Part shown: positions 11,515-21,191 of the stretch, piece by piece
Numbering within the stretch: the first letter of the stretch is position 1
How the letters are laid out: every line of letters begins with the position of its first letter
Program-made: the position numbers and the translations under genes
From: Bosea sp. NBC_00550
GTDB lineage: Bacteria > Pseudomonadota > Alphaproteobacteria > Rhizobiales > Beijerinckiaceae
Length of the DNA: 64,000 nucleotides
Reading direction: 5' to 3'
NCBI RefSeq assembly: GCF_026020075.1
Contig: NZ_CP102772.1
Coordinates: forward strand, 4,306,501-4,370,500
Notes under the pieces: generated by a model
Databases searched by the model: none
What the model was told of the DNA's origin: nothing
Seen by the model: only the letters and a program-made list of their open reading frames with translations

Positions 11515-11594
11515 GAAGGCACGGTTCCCGATCGTTACGGGTCCGTATCATTATCCTGTGGCTGCCCCTGTGCAATCGACTTCGCCGATCAGCC

Positions 11595-12977
11595 TTAACC
11601 GCGCGGGTAAAGCTGCTTGACCAGCGCATGGATCAGCCTCGCGCCCTGGCATTCTCCACCCTCGGGACGCCCCGGTTTGGACGAAGGATTCCAAGCGTAG
11701 ATGTCGAAATGCGCATAGGATTGCGTCTTCTCGACGAAACGGTTGAGGAAGAGCGCCGCCGTGACCGAGCCCGCCATTCCGCCGCTGGAGACATGGTTTA
11801 CATCGGCGATCTTGGAATCGAGCAGGCCATCGTAAGGGCGCCAGAGCGGCAGCCGCCAGGCCGGGTCGTTCACCGCCATGCCGATCCGCGCGATTTCCGC
11901 CGCGAGTCCGTCGTCATGGGTGTAGAACGGCGGCAGCTCCGGCCCGAGCGCGGTGCGCGCCGCGCCGGTCAGCGTGGCGAAATCCACCAGCAGTTCCGGC
12001 GTTTCCTCATCGGCGAGCGCAAGTGCATCGGCCAGGATCAGGCGGCCTTCCGCATCGGTGTTGCCGATCTCGACGGAAAGCCCCTTGCGGCTCGACAGCA
12101 CGTCGCCGGGGCGGAAGGCATTCCCGGAGACGGCGTTCTCGACAGTCGGCACCACCAGCCGTAGCCGCACCGGCAGCTTCGCCAGCATGATCATCCGCGC
12201 CGCCGCGATCGCCGCCGCCGCGCCGCCCATATCCTTCTTCATCAGCAGCATCGAGGCATCGGGCTTGAGATTGAGCCCGCCCGTATCGAAGGCGACGCCC
12301 TTGCCGACGAGCGTGACCTTGGGATGGGCCGGGTCGCCCCAGACCAGATCGACGAGGCGCGGCGCGCGTGGCGAGGCGCGGCCGACGGCATGGATCATCG
12401 GGAAGTTGCGTGCCAGCAGATCATCCCCGACGATGCTCGTGACGCTCGCGCCGCATTCGGCCGAGAGCCCGCGGATCGCCGCTTCGATCTCGCCGGGCCC
12501 CAATTCATTGGCCGGTGTGTTGACGAGATCGCGCGCCAACATGGCCGATTCAGCGATCAGGCTGATCTCCTCGCCGTCGACGCCATCGGGCAGTGATAGG
12601 CGGGCACGCGGCGGGTTCGGCTTGCGATAGCGCTCGAAGCGATAGCCCTGCAGCAGCCAGCCGAGCGCGGCCAGGGCCACATCGTCGATCTCGCCTTCGA
12701 GCGCATAGTCGCCAGCCGGCAGAAGGCTCGAAAGGCGTCCGGGCGCGAAGGGGTCGCGCCGGCGTGCTCCGGTCTCGACACCCAGGACAACGGCAGCGAG
12801 CGCGCCCTGCGAATCCGGGAGGACGCAATGCTGGCCGGAGCGGGCCGCAAAGCCTTGCGCCGACGCGAAGTTGCGATGAGCCGGCGAAAGCCGTCCCTGC
12901 AGCGCGGGCCATGTCTCGGCGGACACCACATGAACCGGAACGGCAGCGTCGGAGGCGGGGGTAAGAAGAGCGTTCAC
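11595..12977 (-). CDS. Leucyl aminopeptidase family protein (M17)
   Basis: A 460-residue cytosolic metallopeptidase of family M17, releasing N-terminal residues from peptides with two metal ions. The C-terminal catalytic domain shows VGKGVAFDTGGLNLKP, the signature NTDAEGRLILADAL and the metal-ligand region KKDMGGAAA. The N-terminal domain (about residues 1-150) is variable, as in the family. The start is a GTG at 12977. It is divergent from tadD, with 126 bases between. It probably works in peptide turnover, perhaps together with the NlpC/P60 hydrolase further along the strand. Confidence 0.93.
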   Translation of the reverse strand: MNALLTPASDAAVPVHVVSAETWPALQGRLSPAHRNFASAQGFAARSGQHCVLPDSQGALAAVVLGVETGARRRDPFAPGRLSSLLPAGDYALEGEIDDVALAALGWLLQGYRFERYRKPNPPRARLSLPDGVDGEEISLIAESAMLARDLVNTPANELGPGEIEAAIRGLSAECGASVTSIVGDDLLARNFPMIHAVGRASPRAPRLVDLVWGDPAHPKVTLVGKGVAFDTGGLNLKPDASMLLMKKDMGGAAAAIAAARMIMLAKLPVRLRLVVPTVENAVSGNAFRPGDVLSSRKGLSVEIGNTDAEGRLILADALALADEETPELLVDFATLTGAARTALGPELPPFYTHDDGLAAEIARIGMAVNDPAWRLPLWRPYDGLLDSKIADVNHVSSGGMAGSVTAALFLNRFVEKTQSYAHFDIYAWNPSSKPGRPEGGECQGARLIHALVKQLYPRG

Positions 12978-13103
12978 GGGCCGATCGATCGGTTCTGGGG
13001 CAGGGGCTGATGCCGGAATTAAGAATGCATTAGGGTTAACGCTTTATCACCGGAGGACCAGAAGAACCCAGTTCGACGACGTTGTCGCAAGGCGATCCGG
13101 CCC

Positions 13104-13988
13104 ATGATTTCAACGAAGCTCGCCTCCGACCAGCCGATCGTCTCCGTCCGGCGCCGCGGCCTCGCGGTCGCAGTCTGTCTCGCCGCGCTCGCCCTGGCGG
13201 GCTGTCAGGGCCGCGGCGGCCTCGGAGACGTCACGGGCTCGATCGGACGCAGCCAGGCGAGCCAGCCCCGCACCGCGTCCGACTGGCAGGCCGAGCGCGA
13301 GAGCTGGGGGAAGCGCTACGACGCCAATCCGAAGGACCGCAATGCCGCCCTGAATTACGCGCGCGCCCTGCGGGCTCTTGAGCAGAATGCGCAGGCACTG
13401 GCCGTGCTCCAGAACGCCGTGCTGGTCTTCCAGGATGACCGCGAGCTGCTCGGCGCCTATGGCCGCTCGCTCGCCGATAACGGCCGATTGAGGGAGGCTG
13501 ACGACGTGCTGTCCCGCGCCCATTCGCCGGAGCGGCCCGATTGGCGGATACTCTCGGCGCAAGGCACTGTCGCCGATCAACTCGGCGAGCACGAGCGTGC
13601 CCAGCAGATCTATCAGGCCGCCCTCAGACTGGCGCCTAACGAGTCGACCGTGATGTCGAATTATGGCTTGTCGCTCGCCCTGTCCCGCAAGTTGCCGGAA
13701 GCCGAGCGTGTTCTCACGGAGGCTGCGGCTTCGGAAGGGGCCGATGCGCGGGTGCGCCAGAATCTGGTCCTCGTCCTCGGCCTGCAGGGACGCTTCACCG
13801 AAGCCGAGGCGATGGCGCGGCGCGACCAGAGCCCTGCGGAGGCGGCCGCCACGATCGCCTATCTGAAGCGCAGCGTCAGCCAGCAGAACAGCTGGGACCT
13901 GCTGAAAGGCGCGAAGGGTCGGGCGCAGCCTGCCGGCAAGTCTCCGCAGGCGCCGAATGGCTCGGCCGATATGGGTGCCCGCGGCTGA
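13104..13988 (+). CDS. tadD: TadD-like tetratricopeptide lipoprotein of the tad pilus locus
   Basis: A 294-residue protein. A lipoprotein signal ends in the lipobox LALAGC, after which at least four TPR-like helical repeats follow (ALNYARALRALEQNAQALAV, IYQAALRLAPNESTVMSNYG). TadD is thought to be the pilotin-like factor for the Tad secretin, anchored by its lipid in the outer membrane. It is encoded on the plus strand facing the rest of the tad genes (which run toward it on the minus strand), so it is probably a separate transcript. The 178 bases downstream show no gene. Confidence 0.85.
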   Translation: MISTKLASDQPIVSVRRRGLAVAVCLAALALAGCQGRGGLGDVTGSIGRSQASQPRTASDWQAERESWGKRYDANPKDRNAALNYARALRALEQNAQALAVLQNAVLVFQDDRELLGAYGRSLADNGRLREADDVLSRAHSPERPDWRILSAQGTVADQLGEHERAQQIYQAALRLAPNESTVMSNYGLSLALSRKLPEAERVLTEAAASEGADARVRQNLVLVLGLQGRFTEAEAMARRDQSPAEAAATIAYLKRSVSQQNSWDLLKGAKGRAQPAGKSPQAPNGSADMGARG

Positions 13989-14166
13989 AGCCGAGTCGAC
14001 GAGGCCTACGGCGCCCGTCAGCTCAAGCTACAGAGTGAATTCCGGAAGGCTGGCTCCCAACCTGTTCGCGCAACCGCCGGCACGTTCCACGCGATTAATC
14101 TGTCGATTGCGTCCGGGACTTCCGCATAGCGGCGATCTGCGATGACGCGCTATCGCTCGGGCGAAG

Positions 14167-15144
14167 TCACTTCCAGCCGAAGACCTGCACCAGCGCAGGA
14201 AACATGATGATGACGAAGAGCACTGGCAGGAAGAACAGGATCATCGGCACCGTCAGCTTCGGCGGCAGTGAGGCGGCCTTCTTCTCGGCGGCGTTCATGC
14301 GCTGATCGCGGCTTTCCTGCGCTAGCGTGCGGAGCGCCGTGCCTAGCGGCGTGCCGTAGCGTTCGGCCTGGATCAATGCCGTCGAGACCGATTTGACGCT
14401 TTCGAGCCCGGTCCGCATCGCGAGGTTCTCATAGGCGATTCTGCGGTCGGTCAGGTATGAGAGCTCCGCCGTGCACAGTGCGAATTCCTCGGCCAGCGGC
14501 ACGGACTGGCTGCCGATCTCACCGGCGACCTTGCGGAAGGCCTGCTCGATCGACATGCCGGACTCCACGCAGATCAGCAGCAGGTCGAGCGCGTCCGGAA
14601 AAGCCAGGCGCATCGAGAGCTGTCGCTTGCTGATCTGGTTGGAGAGGAAGATTTCGGGAGCCTTGATGCCGATATAGGCGCCGCCGATCGCGATCCCGAT
14701 CTTCATGAACAGCGACTGGCCGAAATCATTGATGGCGAAGAGATAGAATAGCGTGAACAAGAAAGCGCCGACCGGGACGGCGAGACGGAAGAACAGGAAG
14801 GCGATTTCCGCTTGGGGCCCACGGTAGCCCGCCATGGCGAGTTGCTTCTTGGCACTCTCAGTGCCGAGCCAGTCGCCGAGCTTGAACTGCTCGACGATGC
14901 GCCGCATGTAGGCCTTCGGCTCCTGGCGCAGGTTCACCTTTTCGCTCTGGCGGTTGAGGCGCTCACGCTCGCGCGCCCGGATTTTCTCGCGTTCGGTCGC
15001 GACATTCTTCATGCGCTTCTGGAGGGTGTTTCCCTCCGTCAGGGGGATCGCGACGGTCAGCACCGTGGCGACGGCCGCGACGGCGGCCAGCAGTGCCAGC
15101 ATGAATTGCGGATCGACGAGCTTGTCGGCGATTTGCGAGATCAT
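14167..15144 (-). CDS. tadC: Tad pilus inner-membrane platform protein TadC
   Basis: A 325-residue protein with an N-terminal membrane segment, two central hydrophobic segments and one at the C-terminus, and a T2SSF domain (SMRLAFPDALDLLLICVESG, then RYGTPLGTALRTLAQESR). With TadB it forms the inner-membrane platform that couples the TadA ATPase to Flp pilin assembly. It is the last gene of the minus-strand tad operon, nine bases after tadB. Confidence 0.93.
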   Translation of the reverse strand: MISQIADKLVDPQFMLALLAAVAAVATVLTVAIPLTEGNTLQKRMKNVATEREKIRARERERLNRQSEKVNLRQEPKAYMRRIVEQFKLGDWLGTESAKKQLAMAGYRGPQAEIAFLFFRLAVPVGAFLFTLFYLFAINDFGQSLFMKIGIAIGGAYIGIKAPEIFLSNQISKRQLSMRLAFPDALDLLLICVESGMSIEQAFRKVAGEIGSQSVPLAEEFALCTAELSYLTDRRIAYENLAMRTGLESVKSVSTALIQAERYGTPLGTALRTLAQESRDQRMNAAEKKAASLPPKLTVPMILFFLPVLFVIIMFPALVQVFGWK

Positions 15145-15153
15145 GGACGCACC

Positions 15154-16131
15154 TCAGATCTCGAAATTGATCATCTTGCGCATGATCAGGACCCCGATCA
15201 TCATCCAGATGCCGCAGCAGACGAGGGCGAGCTTGCCCGCCTGGGTGAGCCACAGCAGCTCGATGTATCTCGGGGTGGACAGGTAGACGAGGACAGCGAC
15301 GCTCGGGGGCAGGGCGGCGATGATGCCGGCGGATGCCTTGGCTTCCATCGAAACGGCCTGGATCTTGTCGCGCATCTTGCGCCGCTCGCGCAGCACGCGC
15401 GAGAGGTTCGCCAGCGTCTCGGACAGGTTGCCGCCGGTCTTCTGCTGGATTGCGACGACGATTGCGAAGAAGCTAGCTTCCGCGCAGGGCATCCGCTCGG
15501 GGAGCTTTGCGACGGCCTCGGGGAGCGGCAGGCCGAGCGTCTGGGTCTCGATGATCTGCCTGAATTCGCCCTTGACGGGGTCGCTCGCTTCGGAAGCGAT
15601 GATGCGCAAGCAGTCATTGACGGGAAGGCCCGCCTTGATGCCGCGCACGATCACATCGAGCGCGTTTGGAAACTCGATGCCGAACCGCTTCAGGCGCCTG
15701 GTCTTGCTATGCTTCAAGAACCAGGCCGGGAGCCCCAGCGCCCCGATGAAGAGACCTGCGCCGCCGAGAATCGCATTGCCGCTCAGTACCCACAGAACCA
15801 GCCCGGTAACGACCGCGGTCGCCGCGCTGACCACGTAGTATTTCTGACGGGTCCAGTTTAAGCCCGCCTGGCCGATGCGTTGTTCGAGCGTCAGCTTGTG
15901 GCGCGCGCTCTCGCGGCTCTCGATGTCCTTGAGACTCTGCGCGACTTGCCCGCGCTTCGCCCTGGCCTGCGCCTCCCGGTCGATGCTGCGTATCGTGCTT
16001 GGACCGGCGAAGTCCTTGCGCCGTTTCTCGGCCCGGTTTTCGCCGCTCAGCATAGGATAGAGCAGGGCATAGGCGACGCCGCCAACGGCGAGCATGGCCA
16101 ATGCGGCGACAGCGAGCGTGCTCGAGTTCAT
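15154..16131 (-). CDS. tadB: Tad pilus inner-membrane platform protein TadB
   Basis: A 325-residue paralogue and partner of TadC. It has an N-terminal membrane anchor, a charged linker (RAEKRRKDFAGPSTIRSID), paired central membrane segments, the T2SSF core (FPNALDVIVRGIKAGLPVND, then QQKTGGNLSETLANLSRVLR) and two C-terminal membrane segments. It lies between tadA and tadC in the same operon. Confidence 0.93.
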   Translation of the reverse strand: MNSSTLAVAALAMLAVGGVAYALLYPMLSGENRAEKRRKDFAGPSTIRSIDREAQARAKRGQVAQSLKDIESRESARHKLTLEQRIGQAGLNWTRQKYYVVSAATAVVTGLVLWVLSGNAILGGAGLFIGALGLPAWFLKHSKTRRLKRFGIEFPNALDVIVRGIKAGLPVNDCLRIIASEASDPVKGEFRQIIETQTLGLPLPEAVAKLPERMPCAEASFFAIVVAIQQKTGGNLSETLANLSRVLRERRKMRDKIQAVSMEAKASAGIIAALPPSVAVLVYLSTPRYIELLWLTQAGKLALVCCGIWMMIGVLIMRKMINFEI

Positions 16132-16158
16132 GTGCGGGCTCCCGACAAGGGCCTCCGT

Positions 16159-17604
16159 TCAGGCTGCATGACCTTCGCCGACCTGTTCCATCTGATCGAG
16201 GGCGGCCGCGAGGCGTTGCTCCTCGCCGAAATAGCGTGCTCGTTCCCAGAAGCGCGGCCGGCCGATGCCGGTCGAGCGGTGGCGACCCATCAGCTTGCCG
16301 GAGGCGTCCTCGCCGAGCACGTCGTAGACCATGAGATCCTGCGTCGTGATCACATCGCCTTCCATGCCCATCACCTCGGTGATGTGCGTGATGCGGCGCG
16401 AGCCATCGCGCATGCGCTGCGCCTGGATGATCACGTCGATCGAGGAGCAGACCATCTCGCGCAAAGTCTTCGACGGCAGCGAGAAGCCGCCCATCGTGAT
16501 CATGGACTCGATACGGCTGAGGCACTCGCGCGGCGTATTGGCATGCAGCGTGCCCATCGAGCCGTCATGGCCGGTGTTCATGGCCTGGAGCAGGTCGAAG
16601 GCTTCCGGTCCGCGCACCTCGCCGACGATGATACGCTCGGGCCGCATGCGCAGGCAGTTCTTGACGAGGTCGCGCATCGTCACTGCACCGGTGCCCTCCA
16701 GGTTGGGCGGGCGCGTCTCGAGACGCACCACATGCGGCTGCTGCAGCTGGAGTTCGGCGGCGTCTTCGCAAGTGATGACGCGCTCGTCATGGTCGATGTA
16801 GTTGGTCAGGCAGTTCAGCAGTGTGGTCTTGCCGGAGCCCGTACCGCCGGAGATCACGATGTTGCAGCGGACGCGGCCGATGATCTTCAGGATCTCCGCG
16901 CCGGCCGGCGAGATCGCCCCGAACTTGGTGATCTGGTCGAGCGTCAGCTTGTCCTTCCTGAATTTGCGGATCGTCAGGGCGGGCCCGTCGATGGCGAGCG
17001 GCGGCGCGATCACGTTGACGCGCGAGCCGTCGGCGAGGCGCGCGTCGCAGATCGGCGAGCTTTCATCGACGCGCCGCCCGACCTGGCTGACGATGCGCTG
17101 GCAGATGTTCATCAGCTGCGCATTGTCGCGGAAGCGGATGTTGGTGAGTTGGATCTTGCCGCCCGTCTCGATGAAGGTCCTGCCCGCGCCGTTGACCATG
17201 ATATCGGCGATGTCGTCGCGCGCCAGCAAGGGTTCGAGCGGACCGTAACCGAGGACGTCGTTGCAGATGTCGTCGAGCAGTTCCTCCTGCTCGGCGATCG
17301 AAAGCACGACGTTCTTCAGCGAGATGATCTCGTTGATGATGTCGCGGATTTCCTCCCGCGCCGATTCGGAGTCGAGCTTCGCGAGCTGCGACAGATCGAT
17401 GGCCTCGATCAGCGCCCCGAAGATCATGCTCTTCATCTGATAGTATTCTTCGGACCGCGTCGGCGCCTCGACCGGCGCGGCCTTGCGTTCCTCGGCGCCG
17501 GGCTGGATTTGTTCCAGCTTGCGCGGCGCCGGTTGCAGAGCCGCAGGGCTCTTCGCGCTCAGGGACGGCGCGACGGTCGCGCCCGCGGATCGCTTCCCGA
17601 ACAT
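16159..17604 (-). CDS. cpaF: Tad pilus assembly ATPase TadA/CpaF
   Basis: A 481-residue secretion ATPase of the VirB11/PulE family, which powers Flp pilus assembly at the cytoplasmic face. Visible are the N-terminal domain (ICNDVLGYGPLEPLLARDDI), Walker A ISGGTGSGKTTLL, an Asp box around TCEDAAELQL, Walker B RPERIIVGEVRGPEAFD and a His box (MGTLHANTPRECLSRIE). The start is the ATG at 17604 giving MFGKRSAG, preceded by GGGAG at good spacing; an upstream in-frame start would add 13 unlikely residues. It follows the cpaE gene after 96 bases. Confidence 0.95.
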   Translation of the reverse strand: MFGKRSAGATVAPSLSAKSPAALQPAPRKLEQIQPGAEERKAAPVEAPTRSEEYYQMKSMIFGALIEAIDLSQLAKLDSESAREEIRDIINEIISLKNVVLSIAEQEELLDDICNDVLGYGPLEPLLARDDIADIMVNGAGRTFIETGGKIQLTNIRFRDNAQLMNICQRIVSQVGRRVDESSPICDARLADGSRVNVIAPPLAIDGPALTIRKFRKDKLTLDQITKFGAISPAGAEILKIIGRVRCNIVISGGTGSGKTTLLNCLTNYIDHDERVITCEDAAELQLQQPHVVRLETRPPNLEGTGAVTMRDLVKNCLRMRPERIIVGEVRGPEAFDLLQAMNTGHDGSMGTLHANTPRECLSRIESMITMGGFSLPSKTLREMVCSSIDVIIQAQRMRDGSRRITHITEVMGMEGDVITTQDLMVYDVLGEDASGKLMGRHRSTGIGRPRFWERARYFGEEQRLAAALDQMEQVGEGHAA

Positions 17605-17700
17605 CTCAGCACACTCCCGCACGCGCCGCTTCGGCGCGCGCATGCTCGACTGCCTGGCCTGATCTCCCGGCTGGCTTTCCGTCTGGCCGGTCCACCGTCA

Positions 17701-18963
17701 TCAAGAGGCCTTGCGGCGTTTCAGCTTCGAGACGAGCGGCTCGAACAGGCTGCGCCGGCTGCGCTTGGCTTCGCCGCGGCCGGTCAGCGCGCTTGCGATC
17801 TGCGTGAAAGCTTCGCTCGCCTTGCTGCCCGCCTGGACCTCGGCGATCATCTGGCCGTTGTTGGCGGCCGTGCCGAAGAGCTGCGCGTCGAAGGGGATCG
17901 TGCAGAGAACGTCGATGCCGAGTGCCTTGGCGAACTCGCTGGCATTGATCTCCGGCCGCTTGGGCACGCCGACCTTGTTCAGCACGAGACGGGCGACCGC
18001 ATCGTTGGGCCGGGTGGCGCGGGACAGATCGACGATGTTCTTGGCGTTGCGCAGGGATGCGAGCTCTGGCTCGGCCACCACCACGATCTCGTCGGCGCTG
18101 ATGAGAGTCCGCTTGACCCAGCTGCTCCACTGGTGCGGCACGTCGAGGACGATGCAGGGGACGCTGGCGCGCAGCAGCTCCAGCAACTGCTCCAGGGCGT
18201 CTTCGTCAAGATCGATGGTCCGGTCGAGGACCGCCGGCGCCGCGAGGAGGGCGAGATTGTCGCTGCAGCGCGACAGGAGCCTGTCGAGCAGGTTGGCGTC
18301 GAGGCGCTCGGGCGCGAACACCGCTTCCGCGATCCCCTGGGGCGGATCTTGATTGAAGTTGAGACCGGCCGTGCCCCAGGCGATGTCGAGATCGACGACC
18401 ACCGTGGAGGCATCGAGATTGCGCGCGATCGCCCAAGACATGTTGTGTGCGATGGTCGAGGAGCCGACACCGCCCTTGGCGCCGACCACCGCGATGACCC
18501 GGCCGAGATTGCGCGCTTCCGGCGTGATATAGAGCTCTGAGAGCGTGCGCAGCAGATCGAGCGTCCCAAGCGGTGCGATCAGGTATTCGCTGATGCCGCG
18601 GCGCAGCAGGTCGCGATAGAGCTGCACGTCGTTGACATGGCCGATCACCACGACCTTCGTGCCGGGATCGCAGCTTTCCGACAGCATATCGAGATGCGCG
18701 ATCAGGGTCGCCGGGTCTGACACGGTCTCGACCACGATGACGTTCGGCGTCGGTGCCGTTCGGAAGGTCTCGACGGCTGCGGCTGGTCCGCCCATCTGGA
18801 TGCGGGCATGGGTCTTGTCCATGCGCCGGTCGGCGACCGCCGCCTGCATCGTCGCGGCGACGGCCGGTGTCTCGCAAAAGGCCTGCAGCGTGATGCGCGG
18901 CAGCGGCGCGATGGTCTCTTCGTTCGCCTCGGGCGCCGGTGTTTCGTTCGTCATGGGCTGCAT
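17701..18963 (-). CDS. cpaE: Tad pilus localisation ATPase CpaE/TadZ
   Basis: A 420-residue protein with an N-terminal receiver-like domain (KVVVIGHVNDVQLYRDLLRR, then GISEYLIAPLGTLDLL) and a C-terminal MinD/ParA-like ATPase with deviant Walker A GAKGGVGSSTIAHN. Members place the pilus machine, often at a cell pole. The start is the ATG at 18963, which overlaps the cpaD stop and has GGAGG nine bases upstream; an alternative ATG three codons later (18954) has a poorer site. The overlap implies translational coupling with cpaD. Confidence 0.93.
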   Translation of the reverse strand: MQPMTNETPAPEANEETIAPLPRITLQAFCETPAVAATMQAAVADRRMDKTHARIQMGGPAAAVETFRTAPTPNVIVVETVSDPATLIAHLDMLSESCDPGTKVVVIGHVNDVQLYRDLLRRGISEYLIAPLGTLDLLRTLSELYITPEARNLGRVIAVVGAKGGVGSSTIAHNMSWAIARNLDASTVVVDLDIAWGTAGLNFNQDPPQGIAEAVFAPERLDANLLDRLLSRCSDNLALLAAPAVLDRTIDLDEDALEQLLELLRASVPCIVLDVPHQWSSWVKRTLISADEIVVVAEPELASLRNAKNIVDLSRATRPNDAVARLVLNKVGVPKRPEINASEFAKALGIDVLCTIPFDAQLFGTAANNGQMIAEVQAGSKASEAFTQIASALTGRGEAKRSRRSLFEPLVSKLKRRKAS

Positions 18964-19739
18964 TAGCTGCCGCCTCCCACCGTCGCATTGATCTGTGGTG
19001 TCTGCTGGCGATACTGCGTCGAGGGATCCTTGCCTTCGCGAACCTTGGCGATGGCACCCATACGCTTGACGATGTCGGGGCGGCCTTCGTCGCGAGCCCT
19101 GACCAGGTCGATTGGATCCGCGACCTGGGCCGCCAGCGTGGCCTGAGAAGAACAGCCGAGGTTCCAGTATGGCTCGTTGGATGCCGAGAACTTGAAGTCG
19201 GAGCTGCCGAGATCGGTCGGCCACTGCCCGCACTGGTGCGGCACGACGGCCTGGAGCGACGCGAAGCTGAGGCGGATCGGCGACGCGAGGCCTGGATCCT
19301 GGATTGGATAGCTGCGAACGCTCAGAGCATTCGGCGATACGCCATTGCGGGCCAAGGTCGCGCGGATACCGCTGAGCGTGTCATGCGTCGCCCCCTCGCG
19401 GCGCGAGCCCTTTGGAACCTCCGCGACGAGGCCGCCCTTTCCGGACCTCCGGTATTCCCGGGCGAAACCCGCGACATCCTCGGCCTGACGGCTGTCGAGC
19501 GAGCCCCCTGCGCGGCCGACGAAGACGTCGAGCGAGCGGGGCGCATCGCGCAGCACGATCGGATGTCGTTCCCGGGTATCCACTGGCGCAATGGAAGGCG
19601 GATCTGCCTGCGCGCCCTTGCCGGCGCATCCGCCGGCGAGCGCACCGAAAGCCAATGCAAAGGCCAGAAGGCGCGGGGCGATGGCTCTCTCCTGGAAGGG
19701 AACCGTCATGGTCGGGCGATCCATCATGATGCTATCCAT
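18963..19739 (-). CDS. cpaD: Tad pilus lipoprotein CpaD
   Basis: A 258-residue protein with a lipoprotein signal ending FGALAGGC and a conserved CpaD body (SLDSRQAEDVAGFAREYRRS, then QAVVPHQCGQWPTDLG and NLGCSSQATLAAQVADPIDL). It is an outer-membrane-associated partner of the CpaC secretin. Several closely spaced Met codons (1, 5, 6, 11) make the exact start uncertain. It lies in tandem with cpaC (9 bases upstream) and overlaps cpaE. Confidence 0.9.
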   Translation of the reverse strand: MDSIMMDRPTMTVPFQERAIAPRLLAFALAFGALAGGCAGKGAQADPPSIAPVDTRERHPIVLRDAPRSLDVFVGRAGGSLDSRQAEDVAGFAREYRRSGKGGLVAEVPKGSRREGATHDTLSGIRATLARNGVSPNALSVRSYPIQDPGLASPIRLSFASLQAVVPHQCGQWPTDLGSSDFKFSASNEPYWNLGCSSQATLAAQVADPIDLVRARDEGRPDIVKRMGAIAKVREGKDPSTQYRQQTPQINATVGGGS

Positions 19740-19748
19740 TCGGTTCGC

Positions 19749-21191
19749 TTAGTCGGCAATGAAGCCGACGCGGCCCTTGTACGCCTGTGGGATCGGGCCG
19801 CCGCCGCTGCCGTAGAGCTTGTTGAGGCGTCCGAGCAGGATGGCCTGGGCATCGTGGGATTCCACGAAGCCGTCATCGGGGCGCTGGACCTCGTTCGGCT
19901 GCATCGGCTTGGCGATGTAGGGAGTGGCCGTGATCATCAGCTCGGTTTCCTCGCGCTGATAGTCGCGCGAGCGGAACAGCACCCCGATGATCGGCAGGTT
20001 CATGAGCCCAGGTAGGCCGTTGAGCGATGACTTGGAGACGCGCTGGATCAGGCCTGCGGTGGCCAGCGTGCCACCGGATGGCAATTCAACGGTCGTGTCG
20101 GATTTGCGCACGCGGAACGCCGGGACAGTGACGGTGGGCTGGCCGGCTCCGCCCTGGAGCACGATCTGGTTCTCGAAGTCGAGCTCGGTGACCTCGGTCG
20201 CGATGCGCATGCTGATCTTGTTGGCCGAGAGCACGATCGGCGTGAAGTTGAGGGCGACGCCGATCGGCTTGTATTGGACGCCAAGCGTGCAGACGGCCTT
20301 GGCCGGGTCACAGGTATAGCCGGTCGGAACAGGGACTTCGCCACCTGCCGTGAACTTGGCGCTCTCGCCGGAGATCGCGGTGACGTTTGGTTCGGCCAGG
20401 ACGCGGGCGAGGCCCGCCCGCTCGAGGGCTCGCAGGGTGAAGTTCTGCGAATTGCCGATGCCGGCTCCGATCGCCGTGGCGGATAGCGCCTGAGGAGACA
20501 GCGAAAAGGGGTTGTCGATGCTCGGCGTGATCGAGAACTTGCCCAGCTTCCACTCGCCGGTCGAGTTGATGCCGAGCTGCTTGATCGCCTTGCGCGAGAC
20601 CTCGGACACCGTCACCTTGACCATGACCTGGTCGCGGTCGCGGATCGTCAGCGAGTTGATGACGGCGCCCTTGGAGGCGTTCTTGTCGGAGACTCCGACG
20701 AAGGCATTGGCGATGTCGACGGCCTGCGTCGCTTCGGACGCGTTGGGCACGGTCCCGACCAGTAGGATCGAGTCGCCTGCGGGCTTGATCTCGATCTGCG
20801 AATTCGGCAGCGCGGTGCGTAGCGTCTGGCGCAGGACATTGAGGTCCCGCCCGACATTGATCTCGAGGGCGGTGATCTGGCGGCCGTCGCCGTCCATCAC
20901 GAACATCGAGGTCGCCCCGTCGGCGATGCCGATGATGAAAAGCTTGCGTGCGGTCCGGACCACCGCATTTGCGACCTTCGGGTTCGCGACGAACACTTCC
21001 TTGGCGTCTCGTGGCAGTTCGACGATCAGAGAACGGCCGATCGAAAGGTCGAGCTTGCGTGAAATCGCGTGCTCGCTCGCGCCGACATTGAGCACCGGAG
21101 CGGCATCTCTGCCGGTCGACTGTGCGTTGGCGCTGCCGGCCAGCAGAACGAGCGCGAGAGCCGTCGCGAGGCGAAGAGAGCATCTGGTCAT
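19749..21191 (-). CDS. cpaC: Tad pilus outer-membrane secretin CpaC/RcpA
   Basis: A 480-residue secretin with an N-terminal signal peptide (LALVLLAGSANA). A pilus N-domain follows (SIGRSLIVELPRDAKEVFVA), then a BON-like module, then the secretin domain (LARVLAEPNVTAISGESAKF, then LPIIGVLFRSRDYQREETEL). It forms the channel through which the Flp pilus leaves the cell. Its ATG overlaps the end of cpaB by four bases, suggesting translational coupling. Confidence 0.95.
   Translation of the reverse strand: MTRCSLRLATALALVLLAGSANAQSTGRDAAPVLNVGASEHAISRKLDLSIGRSLIVELPRDAKEVFVANPKVANAVVRTARKLFIIGIADGATSMFVMDGDGRQITALEINVGRDLNVLRQTLRTALPNSQIEIKPAGDSILLVGTVPNASEATQAVDIANAFVGVSDKNASKGAVINSLTIRDRDQVMVKVTVSEVSRKAIKQLGINSTGEWKLGKFSITPSIDNPFSLSPQALSATAIGAGIGNSQNFTLRALERAGLARVLAEPNVTAISGESAKFTAGGEVPVPTGYTCDPAKAVCTLGVQYKPIGVALNFTPIVLSANKISMRIATEVTELDFENQIVLQGGAGQPTVTVPAFRVRKSDTTVELPSGGTLATAGLIQRVSKSSLNGLPGLMNLPIIGVLFRSRDYQREETELMITATPYIAKPMQPNEVQRPDDGFVESHDAQAILLGRLNKLYGSGGGPIPQAYKGRVGFIAD

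Noticed and set aside
15880..18540. Plus-strand open frame of 886 codons across tadB, tadA and cpaE
   Set aside because: It spans three well-recognised genes on the other strand and has typical shadow composition.
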